Shown: positions 50,597 to 59,110 of the stretch, piece by piece
Layout of the letters: every line of letters starts with the position of its first letter
Position numbering within the stretch: the stretch's first letter is position 1
Assembly (NCBI GenBank): GCA_963738445.1
Contig: CAVTWS010000003.1
Coordinates: forward strand, 49,466-113,465
Direction of reading: 5' to 3'
DNA from: CAVTWS01 sp963738445
GTDB taxonomy: Bacteria > Actinomycetota > Acidimicrobiia > Acidimicrobiales > SHLQ01
DNA: 64,000 nucleotides
Position numbers and translations under genes: made by a program
Notes under the pieces: generated by a model
Told to the model about the DNA's origin: nothing
The model's database searches: none
What the model saw: only the letters and a program-made list of their open reading frames with translations

Positions 50597-51807
50597 CCGC
50601 CCTCCTCCGACAGTCCCGGCCACGGTCCGAGCACGACGCACTCCAGGTGGCCGTACCCGACGTCGGCCGGATCGTCGAGGTTCGTGATGCGGGCCCAGGT
50701 CTCGGCCCAGGCGTTACGAGGGCGGGCCCGGCCGGTCGGGTCGACGATCCGCGTGGGATGGGACACGTCCCACACCTCGCCCTCGATCAGGTGCTCGCCC
50801 CGGTAGACGCCCCGACCACGGCCGTCGGCGTAGCCGTTCCAGTACCCACCGCCCAGGCAGTACGCCGGGCCACTGAGAACCTCGAGGGCGTATCCGTCGA
50901 TGCCACCGTCCGGTCGAGTGAACTCGACCGTGCCGGCCCTCATGCGGCGCAGAGGTGCGTCACCGCCGGGATCGTCGACGAACGACACCGCGGCATCCAC
51001 CGTCGTGTACGCCCACGAGCCCCCCGGCTCACCGTCGGCCGCACCCGCCTCGCCTTCAAGCCGACCGAAGCCGGGCACGACCTGACTCTCGAAGCGGGTG
51101 ACCTCGCCGTCGAAGCGGCGATGGAACTGCCAAAACAGCGCGCGGTCGGGCATGCGGAACATGGCCCATTGCCGCAGGCCGAGCGGCGCCTCGGGTTCGA
51201 GAGGGGCGGAGTCTGGGTGTTTGGATCCGCCGACGCTGCCGATGCCCCAGGAGTGGTCGCGCACCCCCGCCCAGCCCGACGGGTCGACACCGAACCGTCG
51301 CCCGTCGATCTCGATCCACCCGGTGACGTCACACGTCTGGTCGAAGTTCGAACGCTCGCTCACCAGCCGGCCGGCCCGGTAGTTGACGAGGTAGTCCTCG
51401 ATGTAGGCCGGAGCGGTCCCCCGCCAGTCGAGCTCGAACGCGATGTGGTGCTCGTTGGGGGCGCACGTCGTGCGGAGGTGACGTAGCCCCTCGACGATGT
51501 CGACCGCGAGCGGCGGGCACGAGAGGTCGTCGTTCGAAGGCCGAAGACGGCACGAGACGCGGAGGTTGTACTGCCGGCCGCCCGTCGAGACGACGGCGAA
51601 CCCGTCGAGCACGTCGTTGTTCGGGTAGAGCCGGAACCCCACGAGGAGGAGCACGTCGCCGGCGTGATCGCCGAGAGCGAAGTAGTACCCGTCGCTCCAG
51701 TGCGGCGACGGGTTCGCCACGGTGTCGAACGTGGCCGCCGTCTGGTGGCGAGGCCACTCGTCGAGCGCCGTGAGCCGGAAGCGGAGCGGCTCGTGATCGG
51801 TCGGCAC
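50593..51807 (-). CDS. CrtC/lipocalin-like beta-barrel protein
   Basis: A 404-residue protein of two beta-rich halves resembling the hydroxyneurosporene-synthase (CrtC)-like families of actinobacterial catabolic clusters. The hallmark motif is GVRDHSWGIG, with YYFALGD near the N-terminus and GYALEVLSG and NAWAETWARI later. A hydratase or ligand-binding role is known for distant members only. It is 3 bp downstream of the SnoaL stop. The reaction is unknown. Confidence 0.68.
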   Translation of the reverse strand: MPTDHEPLRFRLTALDEWPRHQTAATFDTVANPSPHWSDGYYFALGDHAGDVLLLVGFRLYPNNDVLDGFAVVSTGGRQYNLRVSCRLRPSNDDLSCPPLAVDIVEGLRHLRTTCAPNEHHIAFELDWRGTAPAYIEDYLVNYRAGRLVSERSNFDQTCDVTGWIEIDGRRFGVDPSGWAGVRDHSWGIGSVGGSKHPDSAPLEPEAPLGLRQWAMFRMPDRALFWQFHRRFDGEVTRFESQVVPGFGRLEGEAGAADGEPGGSWAYTTVDAAVSFVDDPGGDAPLRRMRAGTVEFTRPDGGIDGYALEVLSGPAYCLGGGYWNGYADGRGRGVYRGEHLIEGEVWDVSHPTRIVDPTGRARPRNAWAETWARITNLDDPADVGYGHLECVVLGPWPGLSEEGG

Positions 51808-51810
51808 TGG

Positions 51811-52305
51811 TCAGCCCCGCGCCCGCTCGCCGAGCTCGCGGGCGGTCACCTGGGCCCGCTCGCCGAGCTCGCGGGCGGTGTCCATGACCGACCGGTCACC
51901 TCTCTCCCACTGCACGTTGAGCGTGATCGCGCTGAGCCGCCAGCCGTCGGGCCGGCGCACCAAGGTGTCGACGTAATACCCGCCGACGGTGAAGATCTTC
52001 TCGCCGAGCACGTGGTCGGCCACCACGTACATCTCGCAGACCGCGTGGTCGTCGTCGATGCGAACCCGGGGGTTGGTCATCGAGTGCTGCGACGCGTCGA
52101 GACCCCGGAACAGCGGAATGAGGTTCGCGACCCAGTCGTCGGCCGACACGGTTGCGGCCGGACGGCCGTTCCACGACGAGAAGTCGACGAGCACGTCGGT
52201 GTCGAAGATCGCCCGGTAGCCCTCCCAGTCGCGCCGGTCGACCCCCCAGGCGTACGAGTAGACCGTCTCGACGACCGCCAACTGGTCCTCGACCGAACCC
52301 GTCAT
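51811..52305 (-). CDS. SnoaL/NTF2-like protein with repeated C-terminal helix
   Basis: A 164-residue NTF2-fold protein: EDQLAVVETVYSYAWGVDRRDWEGYRAIFDTDVLVDFSSWNG and QHSMTNPRVRIDDDHAVCEMYVVADHV. The last 24 residues are a duplicated helix (ARELGERAQVT then ARELGERARG) made by a 33-bp tandem repeat at the 3' end. The conserved domain is complete before the repeat. It belongs to the DUF35-thiolase operon. Confidence 0.85.
   Translation of the reverse strand: MTGSVEDQLAVVETVYSYAWGVDRRDWEGYRAIFDTDVLVDFSSWNGRPAATVSADDWVANLIPLFRGLDASQHSMTNPRVRIDDDHAVCEMYVVADHVLGEKIFTVGGYYVDTLVRRPDGWRLSAITLNVQWERGDRSVMDTARELGERAQVTARELGERARG
51821..51886. repeat. 33-bp tandem repeat at SnoaL 3' end
   Basis: Two copies of a 33-bp unit starting GCCCGCTCGCCGAGCTCGCG (51821-51853 and 51854-51886); the second diverges only at its end. 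Extends the reading frame by 11 codons. Confidence 0.85.
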
Positions 52306-52355
52306 CTCGACAATCCCCTCAACTCGACAATTCCCTCAACACGACGAGCCCTCTC
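52305..52355. repeat. 17-bp tandem repeat between thiolase and SnoaL genes
   Basis: Three copies of a 17-bp unit near ACTCGACAATTCCCTCA (52305-52321, 52322-52338 and a diverged third), filling the 48-bp gap between two genes of one operon. Confidence 0.7.
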
Positions 52356-53493
52356 ATCGCGACAGGATCGTGACGCCGCTGATGCCGGGCGCCCCGTAGA
52401 CGTGGGTGTAGGCCACCTGTGGATCGCCCGGGACCTGGCGCTCGCCAGCGTCGCCGCGCAACTGCAGCACGTTCTCGTAGACCTGGCGCAACCCGGAAGC
52501 GCCGATCGGCTCTCCGTTGGCCAGGCATCCACCGTCGGTGTTGACGGGGAGCCGTCCGCCGATCTCGGTCTCGCCCCGGGCGATCATGGCTTCCTGCTCG
52601 CCGTGCTCGCAGAAGCCGTTCTCGGCCATGTGCATGACCTCGGCCCCGGCCTCGGTGTCCTGCAACTGGGCGACGTCGACATCGGAGGGGCCGACACCGG
52701 CCATCTCGAACGCGCCGAGCGACGCATCGACCGTCGGGCCGGCATTGGTCTCGACGGCGATCGACGGCGCCAGGACCTCGAAGCTCCCGAACCGTCGCGT
52801 GCGCACCACGACGGACCGTAGGAACACGGGCCGGTCGCTGTAGTTGTGGGCCTGGTCGGCCCGGCACAACACCAGGGCCACGCCCCCTTCGCCCGGGTTG
52901 CAGAACATGTATTGCGTTAGCGGGTACGACAGCATCGTGGCCGTGAGGATCTCCTCCTCCGACAGGGGTTTGCGCCGCCACGCCATGGGGTTGAGCGCGC
53001 CGTTGCGGTAGGCCTTCGCCGCCACCTTGGCCAGGGACGCCGAGGTGATGCCGTGATCGTGCATGTACCGGTTGATCTTCATGGCGAAGAACTGCGTGGT
53101 GAGGGCGAGCCCCGAGGCGCCGTACCACTCGCCCTGGCCCCGGTTGCTCGGGGTGAAGGCGCCACGCTCGTGTTTGTCGAACCCGACCACGACACCGAGG
53201 TCGTAGAGGCCCGACTGGATGGTGTTGTAGGCCGAGAACAGGGCGCTACCACCGGTGGCGCACCCGTTGACGACGTTGACGAACTGCAATCCGGTGAGCC
53301 CGAGCTGGCCGACCATGCTGTCGGCGGATCCCGACGAATGGCTGCCTCCGACCGCGAACTGGATGTCGGCCCAGCCGATGCCGGCGTCGGCGAGCGCCCG
53401 GCGGACGGCGACGACTCCCTGCTCGATCCCGGTCACACCTTCGGTGCGGCCGAACGCATGCATGCCGATGCCGACGATCGCCACATCGGTCAT
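52354..53493 (-). CDS. Thiolase / lipid-transfer-protein-type acetyl-CoA acetyltransferase
   Basis: A 379-residue thiolase-fold protein of the Ltp/SCP-x group. The nucleophile is C78 in VVNGCATGGSALF. The C-terminal region has NTDGGCLANGEPIGASGLRQVYE, and GAPGISGVTIL closes the fold. In actinobacteria these partner with DUF35 proteins in retro-aldol or thiolytic side-chain cleavage (Ltp2-type with sterols), which is family knowledge. The DUF35 gene immediately upstream overlaps it by 4 nt (ATGA), so a complex is very likely here. Confidence 0.92.
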   Translation of the reverse strand: MTDVAIVGIGMHAFGRTEGVTGIEQGVVAVRRALADAGIGWADIQFAVGGSHSSGSADSMVGQLGLTGLQFVNVVNGCATGGSALFSAYNTIQSGLYDLGVVVGFDKHERGAFTPSNRGQGEWYGASGLALTTQFFAMKINRYMHDHGITSASLAKVAAKAYRNGALNPMAWRRKPLSEEEILTATMLSYPLTQYMFCNPGEGGVALVLCRADQAHNYSDRPVFLRSVVVRTRRFGSFEVLAPSIAVETNAGPTVDASLGAFEMAGVGPSDVDVAQLQDTEAGAEVMHMAENGFCEHGEQEAMIARGETEIGGRLPVNTDGGCLANGEPIGASGLRQVYENVLQLRGDAGERQVPGDPQVAYTHVYGAPGISGVTILSR

Positions 53494-53936
53494 GAGCCAG
53501 GCTCCTCAGCTACGGGTGCGAAGGCGAAGGTGACGATGGTGTTGCCGTCGGCATCGGTCGAGAGCGGGACGAGGACGAGCTCCATCGGCATGCCGATGCG
53601 CAACCGATCCGGATCGCTCTCGGTGAGCCGGGCCTCGACGCGAACCTGGCCGGGGAGCTCGACGTAGCCGACGCCGAAGGGTTCGAAGTTCGCGGTGTCG
53701 CCTCGATAGGGCGGTGCCTTGGGGGCGAAGGCCTGCACCGTGAACGTCCACAAGGTGCCGCGTCGGGCCAGCTCGACCGTCTCGAGATCGGTCCCGGTGC
53801 ACTTGGAGCAGCCGCTCGACACCGGAAACGTGTGCGTGCCGCACGCTGTGCACCGGCTGCCGAGCAGCGCTGGCTCGGGTCCGTCGGTGAAGACCCCCGG
53901 GTTCACCGGAACAGCGGTTGTGGTCTCCGGGGGCAT
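53490..53936 (-). CDS. DUF35 / OB-fold zinc-ribbon protein, thiolase partner
   Basis: A 148-residue protein with a rubredoxin-like zinc ribbon (C29, C32, C43, C46: CTAC and CSKC) and an OB-fold domain (GTLWTFTVQAFAPKAPPY, FGVGYVELPGQVRVEARL). It binds acyl-CoA or partners thiolases of the Ltp type. The ATG at 53936 heads the nine-gene minus-strand operon down to 46054. Site E lies 19 bp upstream, and TACGAT 8 nt before the ATG suggests a leaderless mRNA. Confidence 0.9.
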   Translation of the reverse strand: MPPETTTAVPVNPGVFTDGPEPALLGSRCTACGTHTFPVSSGCSKCTGTDLETVELARRGTLWTFTVQAFAPKAPPYRGDTANFEPFGVGYVELPGQVRVEARLTESDPDRLRIGMPMELVLVPLSTDADGNTIVTFAFAPVAEEPGS

Positions 53937-53954
53937 GGAGCCGGATCGTAGCAA

Positions 53955-53972
53955 ACTAACCGCGCGATCAAT
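53955..53972. promoter_or_regulatory. Operator-like palindrome, site E
   Basis: ACTAACC-GCGC-GATCAAT, 19 bp upstream of the DUF35 gene; it overlaps the stop of the TIM-barrel gene (53968-53970). It differs from site B at only three positions and is the reverse-orientation counterpart of site C. Confidence 0.6.
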
Positions 53973-54804
53973 TCTCCGACCGGGCGACGGCGAGCACCGC
54001 TCGCATGCCGTCGGCCAGCCGCCGACACCACGCCGCGGCACGGATCTCGGCCTGGGTCGACGACGGCGCTTCGATCGAGATCGGCGCGGTCGTGCCCGAG
54101 GCGTCGAGAACCCGGATCAGCGAGCCGAGGTCGAACTCGCCGTCGCCCGGTGCCCGGCGGTTGAGGAGGCAGTCGGACCGGTAGTCGAGGTCCGGGTCGG
54201 CCTGGGCGATCGTGCCGTCGTTGAGCTGGATGGCGACGATCCGGTCGCCCGGTAGCGCGGCGATCTGATCCAGATCGCGGGCGCCCCGCTCGTGGTGCCA
54301 ACTGTCCACACAGACGCCGCCGTTGGTGCGCCCGGCCGCGTCGGCGACCGCGCCGGCCGTGCGGGCATCGGTCACCGCGGTGTAGGGCAGGTACTCGATG
54401 CCGACGGTGAGGCCGTGGGCGGCGGCCCGATCACACAACGCGGCGAACCCGTCAGCGGTCGGCTCGACCCCGGGGGAACCGATGCCCTGGAGGTAGCGGA
54501 CACCGAGGGTGTCGGCCAGCTCGTACGCGAGATCCTCCAGGCCCGCCTGCCGCTCGGCCTCGGCCTCCGTGGGCCAGATGCGCAGCGCCTCGAGCTCGGC
54601 CAGCACCAACCCGTGATCGTCGAGGAGCGCGCCGACCTGCCGCGCCGTCCACCCCTGCGCCTTCAGGTCGCGGTAGGCGCCCAGGTACATCCCCATGCCG
54701 GTGAACCCGGCGGCCGACGCCGCGGCCACCCGCTCCTCGAACGGCACGTCGAGCAGGCTGAACCAGCTGAGCACGAGATCGTCGGGGCCGAGCGAGGCGG
54801 TCAT
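53968..54804 (-). CDS. Sugar-phosphate isomerase/epimerase-like TIM barrel
   Basis: A 278-residue xylose-isomerase/AP-endonuclease-2-fold protein: LSWFSLLDVPFEERVAAASAAGFTGMGMYLGAYRDL, VGIEYLPYTAV, GVCVDSWHHERGARDL and IVAIQLNDGTI. The metal ligands expected on these strands (E in GIEYLP, D and H in VDSWHH) are visible. It could isomerise a keto-sugar or act on inositol-like compounds. The stop overlaps site E of the next operon. Confidence 0.82.
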   Translation of the reverse strand: MTASLGPDDLVLSWFSLLDVPFEERVAAASAAGFTGMGMYLGAYRDLKAQGWTARQVGALLDDHGLVLAELEALRIWPTEAEAERQAGLEDLAYELADTLGVRYLQGIGSPGVEPTADGFAALCDRAAAHGLTVGIEYLPYTAVTDARTAGAVADAAGRTNGGVCVDSWHHERGARDLDQIAALPGDRIVAIQLNDGTIAQADPDLDYRSDCLLNRRAPGDGEFDLGSLIRVLDASGTTAPISIEAPSSTQAEIRAAAWCRRLADGMRAVLAVARSEN

Positions 54805-54853
54805 GATGCGGCGATTCTGTCAGCGTCGGTCGTGTGGGCGCTCGGTCGGCGCG

Positions 54854-57397
54854 TCACCCGACCGTCGCGTAACCACCAAAGGGCAGCTCGGAAACGGTGC
54901 CGTTGATGGGATCGATGACGAGCGTGCAGGTGCCGCCGAAGTTGGAGATCGACGCGACGACGAGATCACCGCTCAAGTCGAGTCGAATGACACGGTCCCG
55001 GTCGGACACGCGGGTCACAAACCCCCCGACGGTGAGCCCCGCCTCAGTCGTATCGAACAGGGTGAGCGACACCTCGTCGCTGTCTCCCGAGTCGGCGTAC
55101 ACGGCGACTCGTTCCGGCCCCACGGCAACTTCGAGCAATCCGTAGAACGCACTCTCTCCTGCCCACTGGTTCCAAGGCGCACCCAAGTCTTCGCCGTCGC
55201 GCCCGATTCGCCCGATGTCTGACAGACCCTCGCCACCTCCGGCCACGACCAGTCCCTCCCCGTCCCATTGCGCGGTCCACGTGCCGCCTTCGTAGTAATC
55301 GCTGTTCGGAAGCGACCACCGCTCCCCTCCGTCGAGGGGGACGAACACGAACTCACCGTGCCGTGCCTCCTCGATGCCCATGGTGTGTCGAAGGATCGCG
55401 GTGGGCACGTCGTCGATCTTGGCCACGTCGTAGATCGACCACTCGCCTGATCCATCCGGAGGCCCCGACTGGGCGAGCAGCGACGGTAAACGGCCGACGG
55501 TGCTCAAGTGGGTGATCCAGCCGTTGTCATCGGCGACAACGAGTCCACCGACCAGATCGTGGAATGCCGCGACCACACCCCCCTCGGCGGCGAGGCCGAT
55601 GTCGACACCGTCGCGGATCACGTGGGCGGCCTCGCCGTCGGCGACGAGGATGTCGCCCGGAAGGATCGGTGACACCGGGCCGAGCACGACGTAATCAACG
55701 TGGAGCTCGTTCGCTTGCGGAGTCGGCGCAGTGCACAACGATGGCGCCGGAGTGGGAGCCTCGACCGTCGTGGTCGGCTGCGAGACGGGCGAAGCGAGCC
55801 CGGTACGCGGCGGCTCCACCCCGGCCTCAGTGAACACCCAGAGGCCGTCCACACCTTCCTCGTCCATCCCCAGGAGAACAAGCCGGTCGAGATCGCCATA
55901 CAACGGCCGCTGCGCGACCCAATCCGCCAACTCCCAGCGCTCCCCGTCGACGGTCGACCGAACCGTGAGGTTGAGGCTGTCGAAAAGGTGCAGGTGACCC
56001 CTGGTGGCCAGGGGCCATGTGTACCTACCGCCAGCCTGAAGATGCTCGATGACGCCGTGGACATCCAGATAAAGGCCGTCGTCCAACGTCGCGTACGCGG
56101 CCAGCCCGTTCGCCGTGCGGGCGGCAGGCATGACCGTAGGTGTACCGGAGCCGCTGGGCGGTATCTCATGTGGGATGTCGACTTCGACCCACTCGTCACC
56201 TCGCTTGGTCCACACCGCGCCGCCGCTCGACACCCATAGCTCGCCTCCCACCCGCTGGAGATAGCCGGGGCCCGGGAGTTCCGCCGACCACGAACGTCCG
56301 TCCGTTGTGCTCTGGGTTTCCTGGGCTCCTTCGCCTCCGGCATACACAACGCCATCCTGGGACAGGATCGAAACGGAAAAGCCTGAGAGGTCCGTGAGTT
56401 CGGGCTCACTCCAGGAAACACCGTCGAACGAGCGACGGACACGCCAGCTCGGGTCGCCGACCGTCATCTCGAAGAGCAGGAGCTCATCACCGACCGCCGC
56501 GACTGAACTCCGGCTTGTCGACGGCAGAGTTGCGATCTCCTGCCAATGGGCGCCGAAATCGTCTGACGCTAGGACCGAGCGAGGACTGTCTGCGCCGACT
56601 GCGGTCGTAGCGAACAGCCGGTCACCGAGTCGGACGACGTCACTCATCACCGCTGCAGGAATGCCGGCCTCGTCGTCTGGAACAAAGGTCCAAACTCCCT
56701 CCGCCGACGCGGTGTCTTCAGGAGGCGTTGACGGCAACGCCGCCGTGCTTGTAGCGACGGCGCTGGTGGTCGTCGAGTCAACGACTGGCGTAGCGACCAG
56801 ATCGGCCGCCCCATCGCCACGCCAGGTGAGGGCCGCTCCGGCAGACACGGCCGCGATCGCCATGATCGCCACACCAGCCACGAACGCCGTTCGGCCGCTC
56901 CGCCCCGAGGGTCGGGATGGGCCCACGGCGGCGTACGACTGCCCAAGCCCGACCCGCAGCCGAAGCGCGTCCGCCTGGCCGGCAGGCAACGCGGCGAGCT
57001 CCTCGGCCAGCCGCGCCGCTAGGGGTGCGAGATCGATCAGCGCCTCCATGCGCTCGATCGACACGTCGTCGATGGCGAGGCGCTCCATGCCCAGCCGCGA
57101 TCGGTACTTCTCGCTGACCCGGTTCCGGCGCAACGATCGGCCGAGCTGGTGGCGAGCGATGCCGTAGAGCCACGCTGCGGCCGAGCCTCCCTCATCCCGG
57201 AACGACGCTCTCGACGCAAAGGCCTCTGCGAAGGTCTCCGCGGTGAGATCGGCGGCCGTCTGAGCATCGGCCGTGCGGAGATAGAAGTACCGCAGCAGAC
57301 CTGTCGCCTGGCGTCGATACAGGCTGGCGAACGCCGCAGTGTCATGACGCGCGGCGAGCAACAGCTCCGTGTCACTGAGCTCGCCTCGCTCGTTCAT
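54854..57397 (-). CDS. Fusion of ECF sigma-factor domain, membrane helix and beta-propeller-like domain
   Basis: An 847-residue chain. Residues about 9-92 are a sigma-70 region 2 (DTAAFASLYRRQATGLLRYFYLRTADAQTAADLTAETFAEAF, then WLYGIARHQLGRSLRR). Residues 133-158 match only the first helices of region 4 (LPAGQADALRLRVGLGQSYAAV); the DNA-binding helix is missing. A basic stretch and a single membrane helix (about 170-191) follow, then about 650 residues of repeated beta-rich sequence with BNR-like turns (DDFGAHW, FDGVSW, TDGRSW) expected outside the cell. Joining of an ECF gene with a downstream sensor gene by deletion is likely. ATG 57397 is chosen as the typical ECF N-terminus. Confidence 0.72.
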   Translation of the reverse strand: MNERGELSDTELLLAARHDTAAFASLYRRQATGLLRYFYLRTADAQTAADLTAETFAEAFASRASFRDEGGSAAAWLYGIARHQLGRSLRRNRVSEKYRSRLGMERLAIDDVSIERMEALIDLAPLAARLAEELAALPAGQADALRLRVGLGQSYAAVGPSRPSGRSGRTAFVAGVAIMAIAAVSAGAALTWRGDGAADLVATPVVDSTTTSAVATSTAALPSTPPEDTASAEGVWTFVPDDEAGIPAAVMSDVVRLGDRLFATTAVGADSPRSVLASDDFGAHWQEIATLPSTSRSSVAAVGDELLLFEMTVGDPSWRVRRSFDGVSWSEPELTDLSGFSVSILSQDGVVYAGGEGAQETQSTTDGRSWSAELPGPGYLQRVGGELWVSSGGAVWTKRGDEWVEVDIPHEIPPSGSGTPTVMPAARTANGLAAYATLDDGLYLDVHGVIEHLQAGGRYTWPLATRGHLHLFDSLNLTVRSTVDGERWELADWVAQRPLYGDLDRLVLLGMDEEGVDGLWVFTEAGVEPPRTGLASPVSQPTTTVEAPTPAPSLCTAPTPQANELHVDYVVLGPVSPILPGDILVADGEAAHVIRDGVDIGLAAEGGVVAAFHDLVGGLVVADDNGWITHLSTVGRLPSLLAQSGPPDGSGEWSIYDVAKIDDVPTAILRHTMGIEEARHGEFVFVPLDGGERWSLPNSDYYEGGTWTAQWDGEGLVVAGGGEGLSDIGRIGRDGEDLGAPWNQWAGESAFYGLLEVAVGPERVAVYADSGDSDEVSLTLFDTTEAGLTVGGFVTRVSDRDRVIRLDLSGDLVVASISNFGGTCTLVIDPINGTVSELPFGGYATVG

Positions 57398-57449
57398 CGC
57401 AGGTTCATGCCCTACCTCTGCCGCGATGTTACGAGCGCTGGATCGTCGG

Positions 57450-57857
57450 TCAGGGGAAGATCTCGAGGGCCGTACAGTGGGCCGGTCGGACCACGGCAAA
57501 GTCGCGGTGGTTGAGTGTGGCGACCTGGGTGACGTTGCATCGCTCGGCGATCGCGATGATCGAGGCGTCCACGAACCCGAGTCCAAGATCCGAGTAGGTG
57601 CCGATCAGCGCGATGGCGCGCTGGTAGTCGATGTCGATCGGGTCGATGATCGTGAACTTCGGGCTGGTGACGAGCGTGAGAAGGTGTGTTTCGGCGACGG
57701 ACCCAAGGCGGGTTTCGATCAACCAGGCCGCCTCGGGAATCACCGTCGCTGCGACCACAAGATCGGCGCGGGTGCGCAAGAGCGCAGCGCAGTCAGCGTG
57801 ACGCGGTTCATCGCGGTCGGCAGCGGCGATGAATACCCCGGTGTCAATGAGCAGCAC
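57450..57857 (-). CDS. vapC: VapC-type PIN-domain toxin
   Basis: A 135-residue PIN ribonuclease. Acidic metal-binding residues appear as D5 (LLIDTGVFIA), E in VIPEAAW, D in LGFVDASIIAIAE and D in LNHRDFAVV. It would cleave RNA when freed from its antitoxin. It is 9 bp downstream of the small antitoxin-like gene, in the usual antitoxin-toxin order. It lies between the sigma-fusion gene and an ABM gene, outside the catabolic operons. Confidence 0.9.
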   Translation of the reverse strand: MLLIDTGVFIAAADRDEPRHADCAALLRTRADLVVAATVIPEAAWLIETRLGSVAETHLLTLVTSPKFTIIDPIDIDYQRAIALIGTYSDLGLGFVDASIIAIAERCNVTQVATLNHRDFAVVRPAHCTALEIFP

Positions 57858-57866
57858 CGTTGACCG

Positions 57867-58082
57867 TCAGATGCCTTGAGCGATCTTCTTGCCGGCGGCG
57901 TCAGCGCGTTCCCGATGAATGTCGAGCGGCTCGGTCCGGCCCGACGCGGCGCAGCCGATGAAGGCCTCCATCGGGTCGTCTAGCCGAGCGGTGAGCTCCT
58001 CGATGAGCACCTCGGTCGTAATGCCTCGACGTGCCGCTTCGGCGGTAAGCCGAGCGGCGAGTTCCTCGATCGTGATCGACAT
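57867..58082 (-). CDS. Antitoxin-like small protein (VapB position)
   Basis: A 71-residue protein: MSITIEELAARLTAEAARRGITTEVLIEELTARLDDPMEAFIGCAASGRTE. The N-terminus resembles ribbon-helix-helix antitoxins by position and predicted strand-helix pattern, and the C-terminal part would wrap the toxin. It directly precedes the PIN-domain gene. The ATG at 58082 is preferred; ATG 58088 adds two residues. Assignment rests mainly on context. Confidence 0.7.
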   Translation of the reverse strand: MSITIEELAARLTAEAARRGITTEVLIEELTARLDDPMEAFIGCAASGRTEPLDIHRERADAAGKKIAQGI

Positions 58083-58195
58083 GGCCAAAGCGTACGCGTT
58101 TCGGCGGCGCGGTTACACCGTGTTCGAACCGACGCCGGTCGTCGCGCCGGCTGCTACCTTCGCCCACTGTCAGGCACTCAACGGAGGCGCAGGTC

Positions 58196-58537
58196 GTGAT
58201 CATCGTCAGTGGTTGGATCGATGTGCGTCCCGAACAGCGGGACGAGCTGTTGTCGGCCGGCGCCGAACTACAAGCGGCGACGAGGACCGACGAACCCGGA
58301 TGTCTGGCCTACGTCTTCAGCGGCGACCCGGTGGTCCCCGGCCGAATCGCGGTGTACGAGGCCTGGACCGATGCCGAGTCGCTCGACGCCCACTTCGCCC
58401 ATCCGAACTACCACGACATGCGGGCCGTCCTGCGTCGATTCGAGCGGCTGGCCACCGAGATCCTCAAACACGACGTCGCGCGTTCGGCCGCCGTGTACGG
58501 ACCCGACGGCGTGGCCCGCGCCACCCACTGGGAGTGA
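58196..58537 (+). CDS. ABM-domain protein
   Basis: A 113-residue ABM-fold protein, paralog of the 15341 gene: IVSGWIDVRPEQRDELLSAGAELQAATRTDEPGCLAYVF, IAVYEAWTDAESLDAHFAHPNY. GTG 58196 has GGAGG about 7 nt upstream. It stands alone between two toxin-antitoxin loci. It may be a monooxygenase or a detoxification protein; no cofactor site is visible. Confidence 0.85.
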   Translation: MIIVSGWIDVRPEQRDELLSAGAELQAATRTDEPGCLAYVFSGDPVVPGRIAVYEAWTDAESLDAHFAHPNYHDMRAVLRRFERLATEILKHDVARSAAVYGPDGVARATHWE

Positions 58538-58574
58538 GCAGGGCCGAGCCGGACTCGACTGCCCTGAGCGCCCC

Positions 58575-58910
58575 TCATGAACCCTCACCATCCAGGAAGT
58601 CCTCGATGGCTCGCCGCAGCAAGGGCAAGTCGACAGCCAAGGTGTCCCACACCACTTCACAATCGACGTCGAAGTAGCGGTGGCTCATCCGATCACGCAT
58701 GCGGGCAAGCAGCTTCCATGGCACGTTCGGGATCCGATCGGACAGATCCTCCAGGTTCTTGGCCGCCTCACCGATGTCGGCCAGGATCGACTTCGCCGCG
58801 TGCCTCAGCAGGCGATCGCTCTCGAACGCGTTGCGGCCCCGCCCGACCAGGTCACTCCCGTCTTCGCATCGTGCGCGGATGTCATCGAGTCGGCGCCGTG
58901 GGTCATTCAC
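58575..58910 (-). CDS. hepT: HepT-like toxin (DUF86, HEPN)
   Basis: A 111-residue HEPN-fold protein. The catalytic motif R-x4-H-x-Y is present as RDRMSHRY (R72, H77, Y79), after the typical AAKSILADIGEAAKNL helix. HepT is an RNase neutralised by AMPylation from MntA-type nucleotidyltransferases (type VII system). Its ATG overlaps the stop of the broken nucleotidyltransferase gene (ATGA, 58907-58910). If that antitoxin is truly disrupted, HepT would need to be silent or inactive. Confidence 0.85.
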   Translation of the reverse strand: MNDPRRRLDDIRARCEDGSDLVGRGRNAFESDRLLRHAAKSILADIGEAAKNLEDLSDRIPNVPWKLLARMRDRMSHRYFDVDCEVVWDTLAVDLPLLRRAIEDFLDGEGS

Positions 58911-59110
58911 CGGAGGGGTACAGCTTCACGGTGAATGTGCAGCATCCGGCCGTGGCCTGACGTCACGAGATCGACCGGGCGCTTCAGGAGCGTCTCCAAC
59001 TCCTCCTCGATCCCACAGAGCTCGATCAGGCCGGTTCCAGGTCTGACATCGACCAAGAGATCCACATCGGACCCGATCCCGGCTTCGCCACGCGCCACCG
59101 ATCCGAAGAC
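58907..59110 (-). pseudogene. mntA: MntA-type nucleotidyltransferase part, separated by nonsense codon
   Basis: Directly after TGA 59111-59113, in the same frame, the sequence continues VFGSVARGEAGIGSDVDLLVDVRPGTGLIELCGIEEELETLLKRPVDLV, a complete minimal nucleotidyltransferase with the GS and D-x-D motifs. No start codon lies before the GS motif; GTG 59098 would remove it. The intact gene would read GASNP-R-VFGSVARGE with CGA where TGA now stands. Confidence 0.7.
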
